Assembly (NCBI RefSeq): GCF_027409185.1
Contig: NC_084463.1
Span: 160,185,869 to 160,249,868, forward strand
DNA: 64,000 nucleotides
Source of the DNA: Cynocephalus volans
Lineage: Eukaryota; Chordata; Mammalia; Dermoptera; Cynocephalidae
Direction of reading: 5' to 3'
Position 1 is the first letter of the stretch, and every line of letters starts with the position of its first letter. Below, piece by piece: positions 48,801-60,800 of this stretch. A program made the translations under genes and the position numbers. The notes beneath the pieces are model-generated. The model was not told where the DNA came from. It worked only from the letters and a program-made list of their open reading frames with translations, and searched no databases.

Positions 48801-51800
48801 CCATCAGTATATGTTCAAATCCAACCTAACCTTTAAGGTACAGTTCAAAAGCCACCTCCTCTAGAAAGCTTTCTCTGATACCCCAAGTTGTAGTTAACGG
48901 TCAGTCTTAAACTTCACGGTAGTTAGCCTGGGGCTACTATCCATGTACATAATGTTTTACTTTCCTTACTGAGTGATCTTGAAGTAGAATATACACCTGA
49001 TTCATCTTAGCATCCCTTCTACAGTGTCTACCATAGTGAATGATGCATAACAGGTCCTTCAATAAAGGTTTACTGAATGAATACATAATACTGGTACTTA
49101 TTGATATATAGTTATTCTGCTTTTAAGTCAAACCTTTTCTTCTACTCTCTTTAAATCTTAATTGATTAGTTCCCAATTAACCGATGCTTATTATTCTATA
49201 CTCATTAAAGAATTTGATATCATAAAAAGACCACTGGATTTCTTGGGGGAGAAAAATCTGAATTTCAGTCCCAGTTTTGTCATTTCACCTCTCAAAACCT
49301 CATTTTCCTCATGTTTGGGCTCATAGAAGGCAGAAACTGTGTCTTGTTTATCTTTGTATTCTCCACCTAGTATAGTTTCTAGCTTGTAATTATAATAGCT
49401 AATACTTATTGACTATTTACTATGCCAAGTATTGTTTTTATACATATTAATTAATCCAATACTGAAAAACCCTATGAGATAGGTACTTCTATTATCCCCA
49501 TTTTATGGATGAGGAAACTGAGACAAAGAGAGGTGAAAAAACCCATTCAAGATTACACAGCTAGACATGGTGAAGGCAAGACCTGAACCCAGGCCTTGGG
49601 GTTCCAGAGCCCACACTCTTAAACATTAGGCTAGACTTCATCTCAATAAATGTTTTCTAAATGAGTGAAAGAGAATAACATCTCCCCCAAAACTAGTGGG
49701 TAAGAGAAAAAGAATATATAAAAAGCACTTTAAAAACTTTAATATGACATATAACTGTACATAAATGTTCTCTAGCTACCATTTATTGAGCTACTGTGTG
49801 GCAGGCATTGTACACGCCTATTTCTAATCTTCATCATGATCTTAAAAACAGGCATTACTAATTAACCTCATTTGACAGGTAAGGAAACAGACTCAGGGAG
49901 GGTGGTAACTTGTCCAAAGTCATATTATAAATGTCAGAATTAGAATTCAAATACAGGTTTGACTGACTCTAAAGTCTATGTTCCTTCCACATTACTACGC
50001 TGCCTTGAGCTTTTCTCTGCCCAAATTAACTGAAGCAAAGTGAAATAAAGTCTGCTTTACTCACAATTAAAATAAGCAGAAAATTTTCATGGTCCTACAC
50101 TAAAAAAATTGTTATTTAGAATGATATTCTTGTGTTCCTACAAGATCCTCATGTATCTTTCAACACTTAGCCAAAGCAGCCACAGGTATCTTTAAGTATA
50201 TGACAGTTTTGGTTTCATAGTTTTGTGTTTGAGTGTATTTAATCGTATTTCAATTCTTTAAAATGTGAAAGCATATGTTTTAATACATCACAATGGTAAA
50301 AAAATCACTGAGTTGTGAAGTTAGAAGAGTATAAACTAATTTAGGGCCGGCCTGTGGCTCACTTGGGAGAGCTTGGTGCTGACAACACCAAGTCAAGGGT
50401 TAAGATCCTCTTATGGGTCATCTTTTCTTTAAAAAAAGAAAAAAAAAAAAAAAAAAAGAGGATAAACTAATTTAAATCTCTCATTTTACAAATGAGACAA
50501 TTAAGACCCATATTGATAAATGATTTGCCAAGGGTCACACAGCTAGTTAGTGGCTAAGCCAGAAATGGAATCCAGGGCCAGCTCCCAGAAAGAACTCTAA
50601 CTCCTTGTCTAATGCTTTCACCAACTTACAAAATTATCTACCTGCTCAGTGTTTTTTCTCTGGGAGAACCGAAAGCTAGAGGAGCTGGGTAGAAAAGGAA
50701 TGAAAATGAAATAGGAATAAAGCAATTGCAAATGTTCCCAATTAAAATGAAGACACAGCAGCCTTGTCTGTGTATTTACAGTTCAGTTTCCTGAACGTCA
50801 ATCACCAGGCAGTGGTTGGGATGGTGAGGTTTCCCAGAGCCCTGAAAGGCGGCAGTCCTCCGGAAGCTTCCTCTACGCCAGCTGCCACAAAAGAGAGCTG
50901 CCCACGGCAGGGAACTCTGGTGGAAACAAAATAACTCTAAGCCTCAAAGGTGCTGACACTTCAACTAGGAGAACTGAGAAAGCACACAGGCTTTAGATTT
51001 CCCTGGAAAAGCAGCAAAGCTTCCTTGCAGATGAAATGTAGCAGGGGGAAGCCAAGTTATCAAATGGGGTTGTGACGCAGTTTGTAGGAAATAATTAAAA
51101 TCTGGATGTGGATATATCCTTGCTTTACAGAATAACTTTCCCAGAAGTTGTCTGCTTTTTTCCTTACCTCCAGCTCCTGGACGATAACTTCCCTATTTTC
51201 TACCTCTTCGCCTCTAGAAGGTAAACAGACAAGAGACCAGTAAGACAAGAAGGAAAGCTCTGTAGAGAGCAGACTCTCTAGTAGAGCAAAAATGACACTT
51301 CCACTGAGCTAAAGAAACAGGGGTTCTTAAGACACTTTCAAGGGGTCTCCAAGGGCAAAACTATTTTCATAATAATACTAAGATGTTATTTGCCTTGTCC
51401 AGAGTGTTAACATTTGTAAACATTCGTGCAAAAGCAATGGTGGGCAAAATTGCTGGTATCTTGTTGTGCTAAGCTGTACTAGCAGTCCTAGTAAACTAAT
51501 GCCGCACAAGAAAAAAAAAATCTAGTTTCATTTAATATCCTTAAGCAGTAAAAAATTAATAATTTTATAAAATCTCAACCCTCGACTACATATCTTTTAA
51601 AATATGTTTTGTGATAAAATAGGAAGTACACATAAAGAAATTCTGCTGCATACCAAAATATGATGGTTGTCTTGAGGAAAAGCAGTCGTGTGACTGTTTA
51701 AGTTGCAAACCGAACTAGCCACTTTTTTCATGTAATGATTTTTTTTTTTTTTTCAAAAGATGACTGGTAAGGGGATCTTAACCCTTGGCTGGGTGTTGTC

Positions 51801-54800
51801 AGCACCACGCTCAACCAGTGAGCGAACCGGCCATCCCTATATAGGATCCGAACCCATGGCCTTGGTGTTATCAGCACCACACTCTCCCAAGTGAGCCATG
51901 GGCCGGCTCTACATGCAATGATATTTTACTTGAATGATCAGTTGACAAACTATGGTTGTTATTCAGACTCGGGAGTTTGACAGACATTTTCTCAAAACAA
52001 ATAAAGTGAGCATGTCAATTTCAAGGAAAACAATGGACAGTATTTGCTGTCAATGATAAATTGTGAGCTTTCAAGCGAAAATTTGAATTTTGGAAAACTT
52101 CTATCCACCATTGTGAGCTTGATGGCTTCCAAATACTTAAACACTTCTGATAAGATTGGTAGTGATATTAACAAATACTTTTTGATATTGTATAATGAAA
52201 TAATGTCAATATTTGGAGGATCTGTGTAAGTCAATGAACCACAATTTTTCAAATGACCAATGAAATGCATCAGGTTACAAAATCATCCTAAGTAAAATAT
52301 TCATTCAAAGAACAAGATAGACCAAAGGATTTTAATGTAAAAGAATTCAGAAAGTTCACTGATATAATTTCAGGTTCCACACTGCAACTAACCTTTAAAA
52401 AAACCTATTACTTAGGGCCGGCCTGTGGCTCACTTGGGAGAGTGTGGTGCTGACAACACCAAGTCAAGGGTTAAGATCCTCTTACCGGTCATCTTTTTTT
52501 AAAAAAAAAAAAATAATAAATAAAAAATAAAAAAACTTATCACTTAAAGAAAAACAAAACTACCACTTTTCAAGTTCTGATGTAGGGTCAAAGAAAAATA
52601 TCCACAATGCTCTGAGAGAACTATTAATATATTCTTACCATTCCTGACTCCAAATATATATGAGCTGGACTTTTTTCATATAATTGAACCAAAAAAATTC
52701 ACAACAGAATGCAGAAGCAGATATGATAATCTATCAGACTTGTATTAAGCTAGACATTAACAAGATTTGCAAAAATATAAAATGCCAATCTTCTCATTTT
52801 TGTTTGTTTGTTTTGGAAAAGATATTTTTAATAAAAACATGTTACCATTTAATGGACATACCATTTCTAAATTAATACATTTTTTAATTGTGGAAAAAGT
52901 ATATAACAAAATTCGCCATTTTAGCCATTTTTTGTTATCTTATTTTTATATATGTTAACCATTTTTAAGTGTACAATTCGGTGATATTAATTACATTCAC
53001 AGTGTTGTGCAACCATCACCACTATCTATTTCTAAAACTTTTTTATCACCCCAAGCAGAAAAACTGTACTCTCTAAGCAGTAACTCTCTGTTCTCTCCTC
53101 TCCCAGTCCCTGGTGACCTCTAATCTACTTTCTGTCTCTATGAATTTTCCTTTTCTATATTTTTCATTTAATGGAATCATACAATATTTGTCTTTTTGTG
53201 ACTGGCTTATTTTGCTTAGCATAGTGCTTTCAAGGTTCATACATGTTGTACATGTTTCAGAACTTCATTCCTTTTGCAATTTCTCTTTTTTTTTTTCTTC
53301 TTATGACTGAATAGTATTCCATTGTGCTTATATACCACATTTTGTTTATCCATTCATCTGCTGATAGATAGTGGGGTTGTTTCCACCTTCTGGTTATTGT
53401 GAATAACACTGTTATGAATATTGTTGTACAAGTTATCAGTTGGAACCCCTGTTTTCAATTCTTTGGGTATATACCTAGAATTGAAATTGCTGGGTCATAC
53501 AGTAATTCCATGTTTAACTCGTTGAACCGCAAAATTTTTTGAACAGCAGCTGCACCACCATTTTATATTCCCACCAGCAATGTACAAGGGTTCCAGTTCC
53601 TCCACGTCTTTGCCAACAACTGTTAATTTCTGTGGGTTATTTATTTATTTTTAATTATTGCTGGCCAGTCAGCTCACTTGGCAGAGCATGGTGCTGGTAA
53701 CACCAAGGTCAAGGGTTCGGATCCCCATACCAGCCAGATGCCAAAAAAAAGTTATATATATTAAATTATAACCACAATTGGAAGTTATGTATGAAGCAGT
53801 ATCTCATTGTTTTTTTTTTTTTTTTTTTCCTGACCAGTAAGGGGATAGCAACCCTCGGCACGGTGTGGTCTGCACCACGCTCAGCCAGTGAGCGCACTGG
53901 CCATACCTATATAGGATCCTAACCCATGGCCTTGGCCCTACAAGAGCCGCACTCTCCCGAGTGAGCCACGGGGCTGGCCCTCATTGTGGTTTTGATTTGC
54001 ATATTTCCCTAGTGACAGTGATATTGAGCATCTTTTCATATGCTTACTGGCCATTTGTATATCTTCTTTGGAGAATATCTATTCAAGTCCTTTGTCCATT
54101 TTTTAATTGGGTTGTTCAACTCTTTACTATTAGGTTGCAGGAGTTCTTTATATATTCTGGATATTAAGCCCTTTTCAGATATATAACTTGCAAATATTTT
54201 CTTCCATTCTGTGGGTTGGCTTTTCACTCTGTTGAGTGTCCTTTGACGCACAAAAGTTTTAAACTTTTATGAAGTGTAATTGTCTATTTTTCTTTTATTG
54301 CCTTTTTCCTTTGTTGTCACAATTAAGAAACCACTGCCAAATCCAAAGTTATGAAGATTTGCCCTTATGTTTTCTTCAGAGAGTTTTATAGTTTTAGCTT
54401 TTACATTTAGCCCTCTGATCATTTTTAGTTAACTTCTGTATATTGTGTAAGGTAAGGGCCCAACTACATTCTTCTGCATGTGGATATCCAGTTTACCCAG
54501 AACTATTTGTTGAAGAGACTGTTCTTTCCCCATTGAAAGGTCTTGGCAGTCTGAAAATCAACAGATACTTGTGAGGGTTTATTTCTGGGTGCTGACTCTA
54601 TTCCACTGAAGTAAGTCTATCCTTATGCTAGTACCACACTGTTTTGATTTCTGTACCTTTGTAGTAAGCTTTAAAATCAGAAAATACAAGTTCAACTTTG
54701 TTATTTTTCATGATTGTTTTGGCTATTTGGATTCCCTTGAAATTCATATGAATTTTAAGATGGCTTTTTCCATTTCTGCAAAAAAATGCAATTTGGATTT

Positions 54801-57800
54801 TGATACAGATTATATTGAATCTGTAGATCACTCTGGGTAGTATTGTCACCCTAACAATATTGTCTTCCAATCCATGAACAAAGGATGTCTAATTTACTCA
54901 GGTCTTTAATTTCTTTCAGTAATATTTTATAGTTCTCACTGTGCAAGTCTTATACCTTCTTGTTTAAATTTATTGTGAAGTATTTTATTCTTTTTGATGC
55001 TATTGTAAATGGAATTGTTTTCTTAATTTTCTGTTCAAATTGTTCATTGCTAGTGTACAGAAATACAACTGATTTTTGTGTATTTTGTGTCTTGCAATTT
55101 TGCTAAATTCATTTATTAGCTCTGACAGTGTTTTCTTTTTCTTTTTTTTTTTTTTTTGTCTTTTTCGTGACCGGCACTCAGCCAGTGAGTGCACCGGCCA
55201 TTCCTATATGGGATCCGAACCCGCGGCGGGAGCGTCGCGGCGCTCCCAGCGCCGGACTCTCCCGAGTGCGCCACGGGCTCGGCCCTCTGACAGTGTTTTT
55301 TATGTGGATTCTTTAGGGTTTTCTATACATAAGATCCTGTCATCTATAAAAAGAGATAGTTTCACTTCTTCCTTAATTTGGATACATTTTATTTATTTTT
55401 TCTTGCCTAAGTGCTCTGGCTAGAACTCCAGTATTATGTTGGATAGAAGTGGTGATCATGTTCCTGATCTTAGGTGAAAATCCTTATGTCTTTCACCATT
55501 GAGTATAATGTTAGCTGTGGGGTTTTCTTTTCTTTCTTTCTTTCTTTTTTTGTGGCTGGCTGGTGGACGAGGATTTGAACCCATGACCTTGGTATTATAA
55601 GGCTATGCTCTAACCAACTGAGCTAACTGGCCAGCCTCACTGTGGGTTTTTTATATGTAGGTTTATATCATGTTGAGAAAGTTCCCTTACATTCCTAGTT
55701 TATTGAGTGTTTTTATCATGAAAGGGTGTTGGATTTGGTCAAATGCTTTTTCTGCATCAATTGAAATGATCACATGGGTTTTTTTCTTTCATTCTGTTAA
55801 TATAGTGTATTATATTGCTTGGTTTTTATATGTTAAACTACCCTTGTATTCTTGGTGTAAATGCTAAGAAGGTAAACAATACCAATCTTCTCATTAATTT
55901 TTTAAATAAAATTTTTGATAAAATATTCTTTTTTAACATTGAATGGCTATATCGTTTAAAATTAATAAGTATATATATATTTTTTGTCTTTTTTTTTTTT
56001 TTTGGTGACCGGTAAGGGGATCGCAACCCTTGGCTTGGTGTCGTCCGCACCACGCTCAGCCAGTGAGCGCACCGGCCGTCCCTAAATAGGATCCGAACCC
56101 CTGGCGGGAGGGCTGCTGCACGCCCAAGCACCGCACTCTCCCGAGTGTGCCACGGGGCCGGCCCAAGTATATTATTTTTAATTTTTCTGTTTTAATTTTT
56201 ATATGATAAATATTGACAGGTATAATACATAATCAAAAGTTCTTTGAGGTCTTTAATAATTTTAAGAGTGAAAAGGGGTCCTGAGATTGAAAATTTTGAG
56301 AAACAATGCCTCTAAGGTATGTTGTCCCTAATTTAGAAATGTATATGAATAACAAATAAACTGAATATAAAATACCTGGGAAAGAGAGTCCTATAAGGTG
56401 CTACTTCAGCCCTTATAAGGTGAAGGTAGAAAAGGAATGACCTGTGGGAATATACTAACTCATGTTTGCATAGGCTAACCTCCTACCTTTAAAATTACCT
56501 GACTCTCTGCTCCACCATTTTCTGCCATGTGAGCCCCCTGCATTGCTGGAAAGCCACCACCAAGAAGACCCTCACCAGATGAGTTCCCTGGACTTTGAGC
56601 TTCCCAGCCTCTGAAACTATGACTTGAATTTCAAATCAATATTATATAAATGGAGGATTGGAGAGAGAGACACCAATTCATCTAGAACCAATTCAATGGA
56701 ATTCTTCATTTCAAGAGACTCCAACTTTGTTCTCACAAAGACTAGGAATGATCCACGTGGCACAGTGTGCCTGTTAGGGAAGGTGACACCAGAGCTTCGG
56801 GTACAGAAAGAGGAAACTCCCTACTGTGGAAAAGGAGAGAAGAAAAAAGCAAAGCACAAGGAGGAAAGGCCACAAGAGGACACAGAGAAAAGGTGGCCAT
56901 CTACTAGCCAATAGGAGAAGCCTCATTAGAAACCAAACCTCGCGAGTGGAGGTCAAGATGGCGGAAGAGGAGAGCTCCCTGCCACTTTTCCGCCACGAGT
57001 AGAAGCAGCCTGAGGCCCGCGCCAGATGCAGCTGTAGCAGAATCGGCGCAAAGGAACAGCTTCAAAAGGGTGTCTTTACCCTGCCGAGAACCGGGAATCT
57101 TCCCCCAACCCGAGCGCGTGACCCGCCAGTGCACCACGGCTCGCGTCCCAGCCTCAGCTGCAGACGTGGAAACATGGAGGCCTGAGCCGCGTGTATCACC
57201 CCAGGCTGCAACGGTGACAGCGGCTTCTGACCCCCCGCCCCCACCCGCCGTCCCTGGAGCTGGAAGCGAGTCAACCGGCAGCCAAGACAGGGAGACGTCC
57301 AGCGGGAGAGGCAGAAGCTCCGCAGAGACCACACGCCCTGTGGGCCGCCACTGCCTGATCCAACAGGTAGGCTTCACCGCCGCCACCCGGCTTCATTCCC
57401 AGCCCAGCCCAGTGCACACAGAGCAGGGAGTCGTCCGGCAGGGGAGGCGGGAACTCCACAGGGTCCACGCTGCTGCCGTGCAATCCAGCAGCAGGTGGGC
57501 TTCACCGCTGCTACCCGGCTCCATCACCAGCCCGGCCTAGTGCACACAGAGCAGGGAGACATCCTGCAGGGGAAGGGGAAGCTCTGCAGGGGAAGGGGAA
57601 GCTCTGCAGAGACCACACGCTCGGCGCATCCCAGCAGCCCGGGCCAGAGCACACGGAACAGGGAGTCACTGAGGTAGCGATACCAAATTGGCAACCACAG
57701 CAACATCTTAGTTAGTCAATAGTGTCAAACCTGTGGACTGTGAAACCCCCTGCCACAATGAATAAACATCAAAGAAAAGATACCAGAAATACGAAAAATC

Positions 57801-60800
57801 TAGAAAGTACACCACCAACAGATAAGAAATCTCAAGCTCTAGATCCTATAGAACAAGAAGCCCTTGAAATGACTGACAAGGAATTTCGAGTGATAATTCT
57901 AAGGAAACTGAATGAGATACAAGAAAACTCAGCTAGACATCATGATGAAACGAGGAAAAGTATACAGGACCTGAAAGAGGAAATGTACAAGGAAATCAAT
58001 GCCCTGAAAAAAAATGTAGAACTTGCTGAACTGAAGAAGTTATTCAGTGAAATAAAAAACACAATGGAGAGTTTAACCAACAGGCTTGTGGAAGTTGAAG
58101 AGAGAACATCTGAACTTGAAGATGGGCTGTTTGAAATAACACAAGCAGACAAAAAGAAAGAAAAAAGAATCAAAGGCATTGAAGAAAATCTGAGAGAGAT
58201 ATCAGACAACCTTAAGCGCTCAAATATCCAAGTCATGGGTATTCCAGAAGGGGAGGAAAATGGAGATTGCATTGAAAACATATTCAACAAAATAGTGGCA
58301 GAAAACTTCCCAGGTACAGGAAAAATCACAGATCTTCAGATCCAGGAAGCTCAACGATCTCCAAATGTATTCAACCCAAAAAGGTCTTCTCTAAGACATG
58401 TTATAGTCAAATTGGCAAAACTCAAAGACAAAGAGAGAATCTTAAAAGCTGCAAGAGAGAGAAGCGTCAAATCACCTATAAGGGAGCCCCAATCAGGCCA
58501 ACATCAGACTTTTCATCACAAACCATAAAAGTTAGAAAGGAATGGGATGATATATTCAAAATACTAAAAGACAGAGATTGTCAGCCAAGAATACTCTAAC
58601 CTGCAAGGCTATCCTTCCGAAATGAAGGGCAAATAGTATATTTCTCAGACAAACAAAAACTGTGGGAGTTCACCACCACACGACCACCCTTACAAGAAAT
58701 TCTCAAGGGAGTACTGGGTTTGGTTCCTGAAAAATAACTACCACTGCCATAAAAACCCAAGAAAAATCAAAACCCACTAGTATAATAAAAATGGCATTCA
58801 TGAACAGAAAACAAACAAAAAGGCTATCTACAACCTAAGGAACCAACAAACACAGAAAACAAACAGTAAATCAGAAAGAAAGGAACAAAAGACACCTAAG
58901 ACAACCAAACAACAATCAAAAAAATGCTAGGAATAAATCAACACCTTTCAATAACAACTCTTAATGTAAAAGGCTTAAATTCTCCAATCAAAAGACACAG
59001 CCTGGCTGACTGGATTAAAAAGGAGGACCCAACTATATGCTGCCTTCAAGAGACCCACCTCACCCATAAAGACTCACATAGACTAAGAGTGAAAGGATGG
59101 AAAAAGATTTACCATGCAAACAGAAAAGAAAAACGAGCTGGAGTAGCTATTCTTATATCTGACAAAGTAGACTTTAAACTAAAAACCACAAAAAAAGACA
59201 ATGAGGGACACTACGTAATGATAAAAGGACTGATCCATCAAGAAGACATAACAATCATAAATATGTACGCACCCAATGTTGGAGCAGCCAGATTTATAAA
59301 ACAAACTCTATTAGACCTAAAGAAGGAAATAGACACTAATACCATAATAGCAGGGGACCTGAACACCCCACTGTCGATATTGGACAGATCATCTAGGCAA
59401 AGAATCAGCAGAGAAACACAAGATCTAAACAATACTCTAGACCAATTGGAATTGGCAGATATCTACAGAACATTCTATCCAACAACCTCAGAATATTCAT
59501 TCTTCTCATCAGCACATGGATCATTCTCCAGGATAGATCACATATTAGGACACAAATCAAGTCTCAACAAATCCAAAAAAGTTGGAATTATCCCATGTAT
59601 TTTCTCAGACCATAATGGATTAAAACTAGAAATCAATAACAAACGAAATTCTGGAAACTATACAAACATATGGAAATTAAACAGCATTCTACTTAATCAC
59701 ATATGGGTCCAAGAAGAAATCAAGCAGGAAATCAAAAAATTTATTGAAACTAATGAAAATAATGATACATCATACCAAAACCTGTGGGATACTGCAAAAG
59801 CAGTATTAAGGGGGAAATTTATTGCATTAAATGCTCACCTCAGAAGAATGGAAAGATGGCAAGTGAACAACCTAACACTTCACCTTAAAGAACTAGAAAA
59901 ACAAGAACAATCCAAACCTAAAGTTACCAGACGGAAAGAAATCATTAAGATCAGAGCAGAATTTAATGAAATTGAAACCCAGAAAACAATACAAAAGATC
60001 AATGAATCAAAAAGTTGGTTTTTTGAAAAGATAAATAAAATTGACAAACCATTAGCATGGCTAACAAAAAAAGAGAGAAGATTCAAATAACAAAAATTAG
60101 AAATGAAAAAGGTGATATTACAACTGATTCATCTGAAATACAAGGAATCATTCGAGACTACTATAAACAACTATACGCCAACAAGTTTGAAAATCTGGAG
60201 GAAATGGATAAATTTCTGGACACACACAAGCTCCCAAAACTGAGCCATGAAAACGCAGAAAATCTGAATAGACCAATAACAAAAAAGGAGATTGAAGCTG
60301 TTATCAGAAAGCTCCCAACAAAGAAAAGCCCAGGACCAGATGGATTCACAGCAGAATTTTACCAAACATTCAAAGAGGAATTGACACCAATTCTTTACAA
60401 ACTATTCCAAAAGATTGAAACAGACACAAATCTCCCGAACTCTTTCTATGAAGCAAACATCATCCTGATACCAAAACCAGGTAAAGATATAACCAAAAAA
60501 GAAAACTACAGGCCGATATCCTTGATGAATATAGATGCAAAAATCCTCACTAAAATACTAGCAAACAGAATACAGCAACACATACATAAAATTATCCACC
60601 ACGATCAAGTGGGATTCATCCTAGGGATGCAAGGTTGGTTCAACATACGCAAATCAATAAATGTGATACACCATATTACTAAAGTCAAACACAAGGACCA
60701 TATGATCATCTCTATAGATGCTGAAAAAGCATTTGATAAAATTCAGCACTCATTCATGACAAAGACCCTCTATAAGTTAGGTATAGAGGGAAAGTATCTC

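Larger units (their letters stand above)
52860..55862 (-). mobile_element. Old antisense L1, 3' half, broken by t-SINEs
   Basis: Read on the minus strand this is an L1 3' UTR and the distal part of ORF2. Typical antisense phrases are GTGCAACCATCACCACTATC, TATACCACATTTTGTTTATC and TCCTTTGACGCACAAAAGTT. It is heavily mutated with no long frame. Four t-SINEs lie in it (53661, 53811, 55135 and about 55525). It is far older than the L1 at 56938. Confidence 0.85.
51318..56308 (+). mobile_element. Decayed hAT (ZBED/Buster-like) DNA transposon, split by later insertions
   Basis: A terminal-inverted-repeat-like CAGGGGTTCTTAA begins at 51318, and the partner TTGAGAAACAATG lies at 56296-56308. Inside, sequence up to about 52850 resembles hAT transposase of the ZBED5/FAM200 type: [15 protein letters not shown]-like codons near 52080-52130 and [20 protein letters not shown] near 52710-52760. 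Many stops and frameshifts make it non-coding. A t-SINE (51740-51911), a chimeric t-SINE (52415-52528), an old L1 (about 52860-55862) and another t-SINE (about 55985-56164) interrupt it. The ends are approximate. Confidence 0.6.

Noticed and set aside
23472-55284. CRISPR-like array, because similar repeats recur
   Set aside because: The repeats are dispersed, in both orientations, each with its own target-site duplication, and the genome is mammalian.
56774-57540. Open frames of 60-160 codons in the L1 5' UTR region
   Set aside because: They are GC-rich 5' UTR monomers and flanking LTR-like sequence with no L1 protein resemblance.
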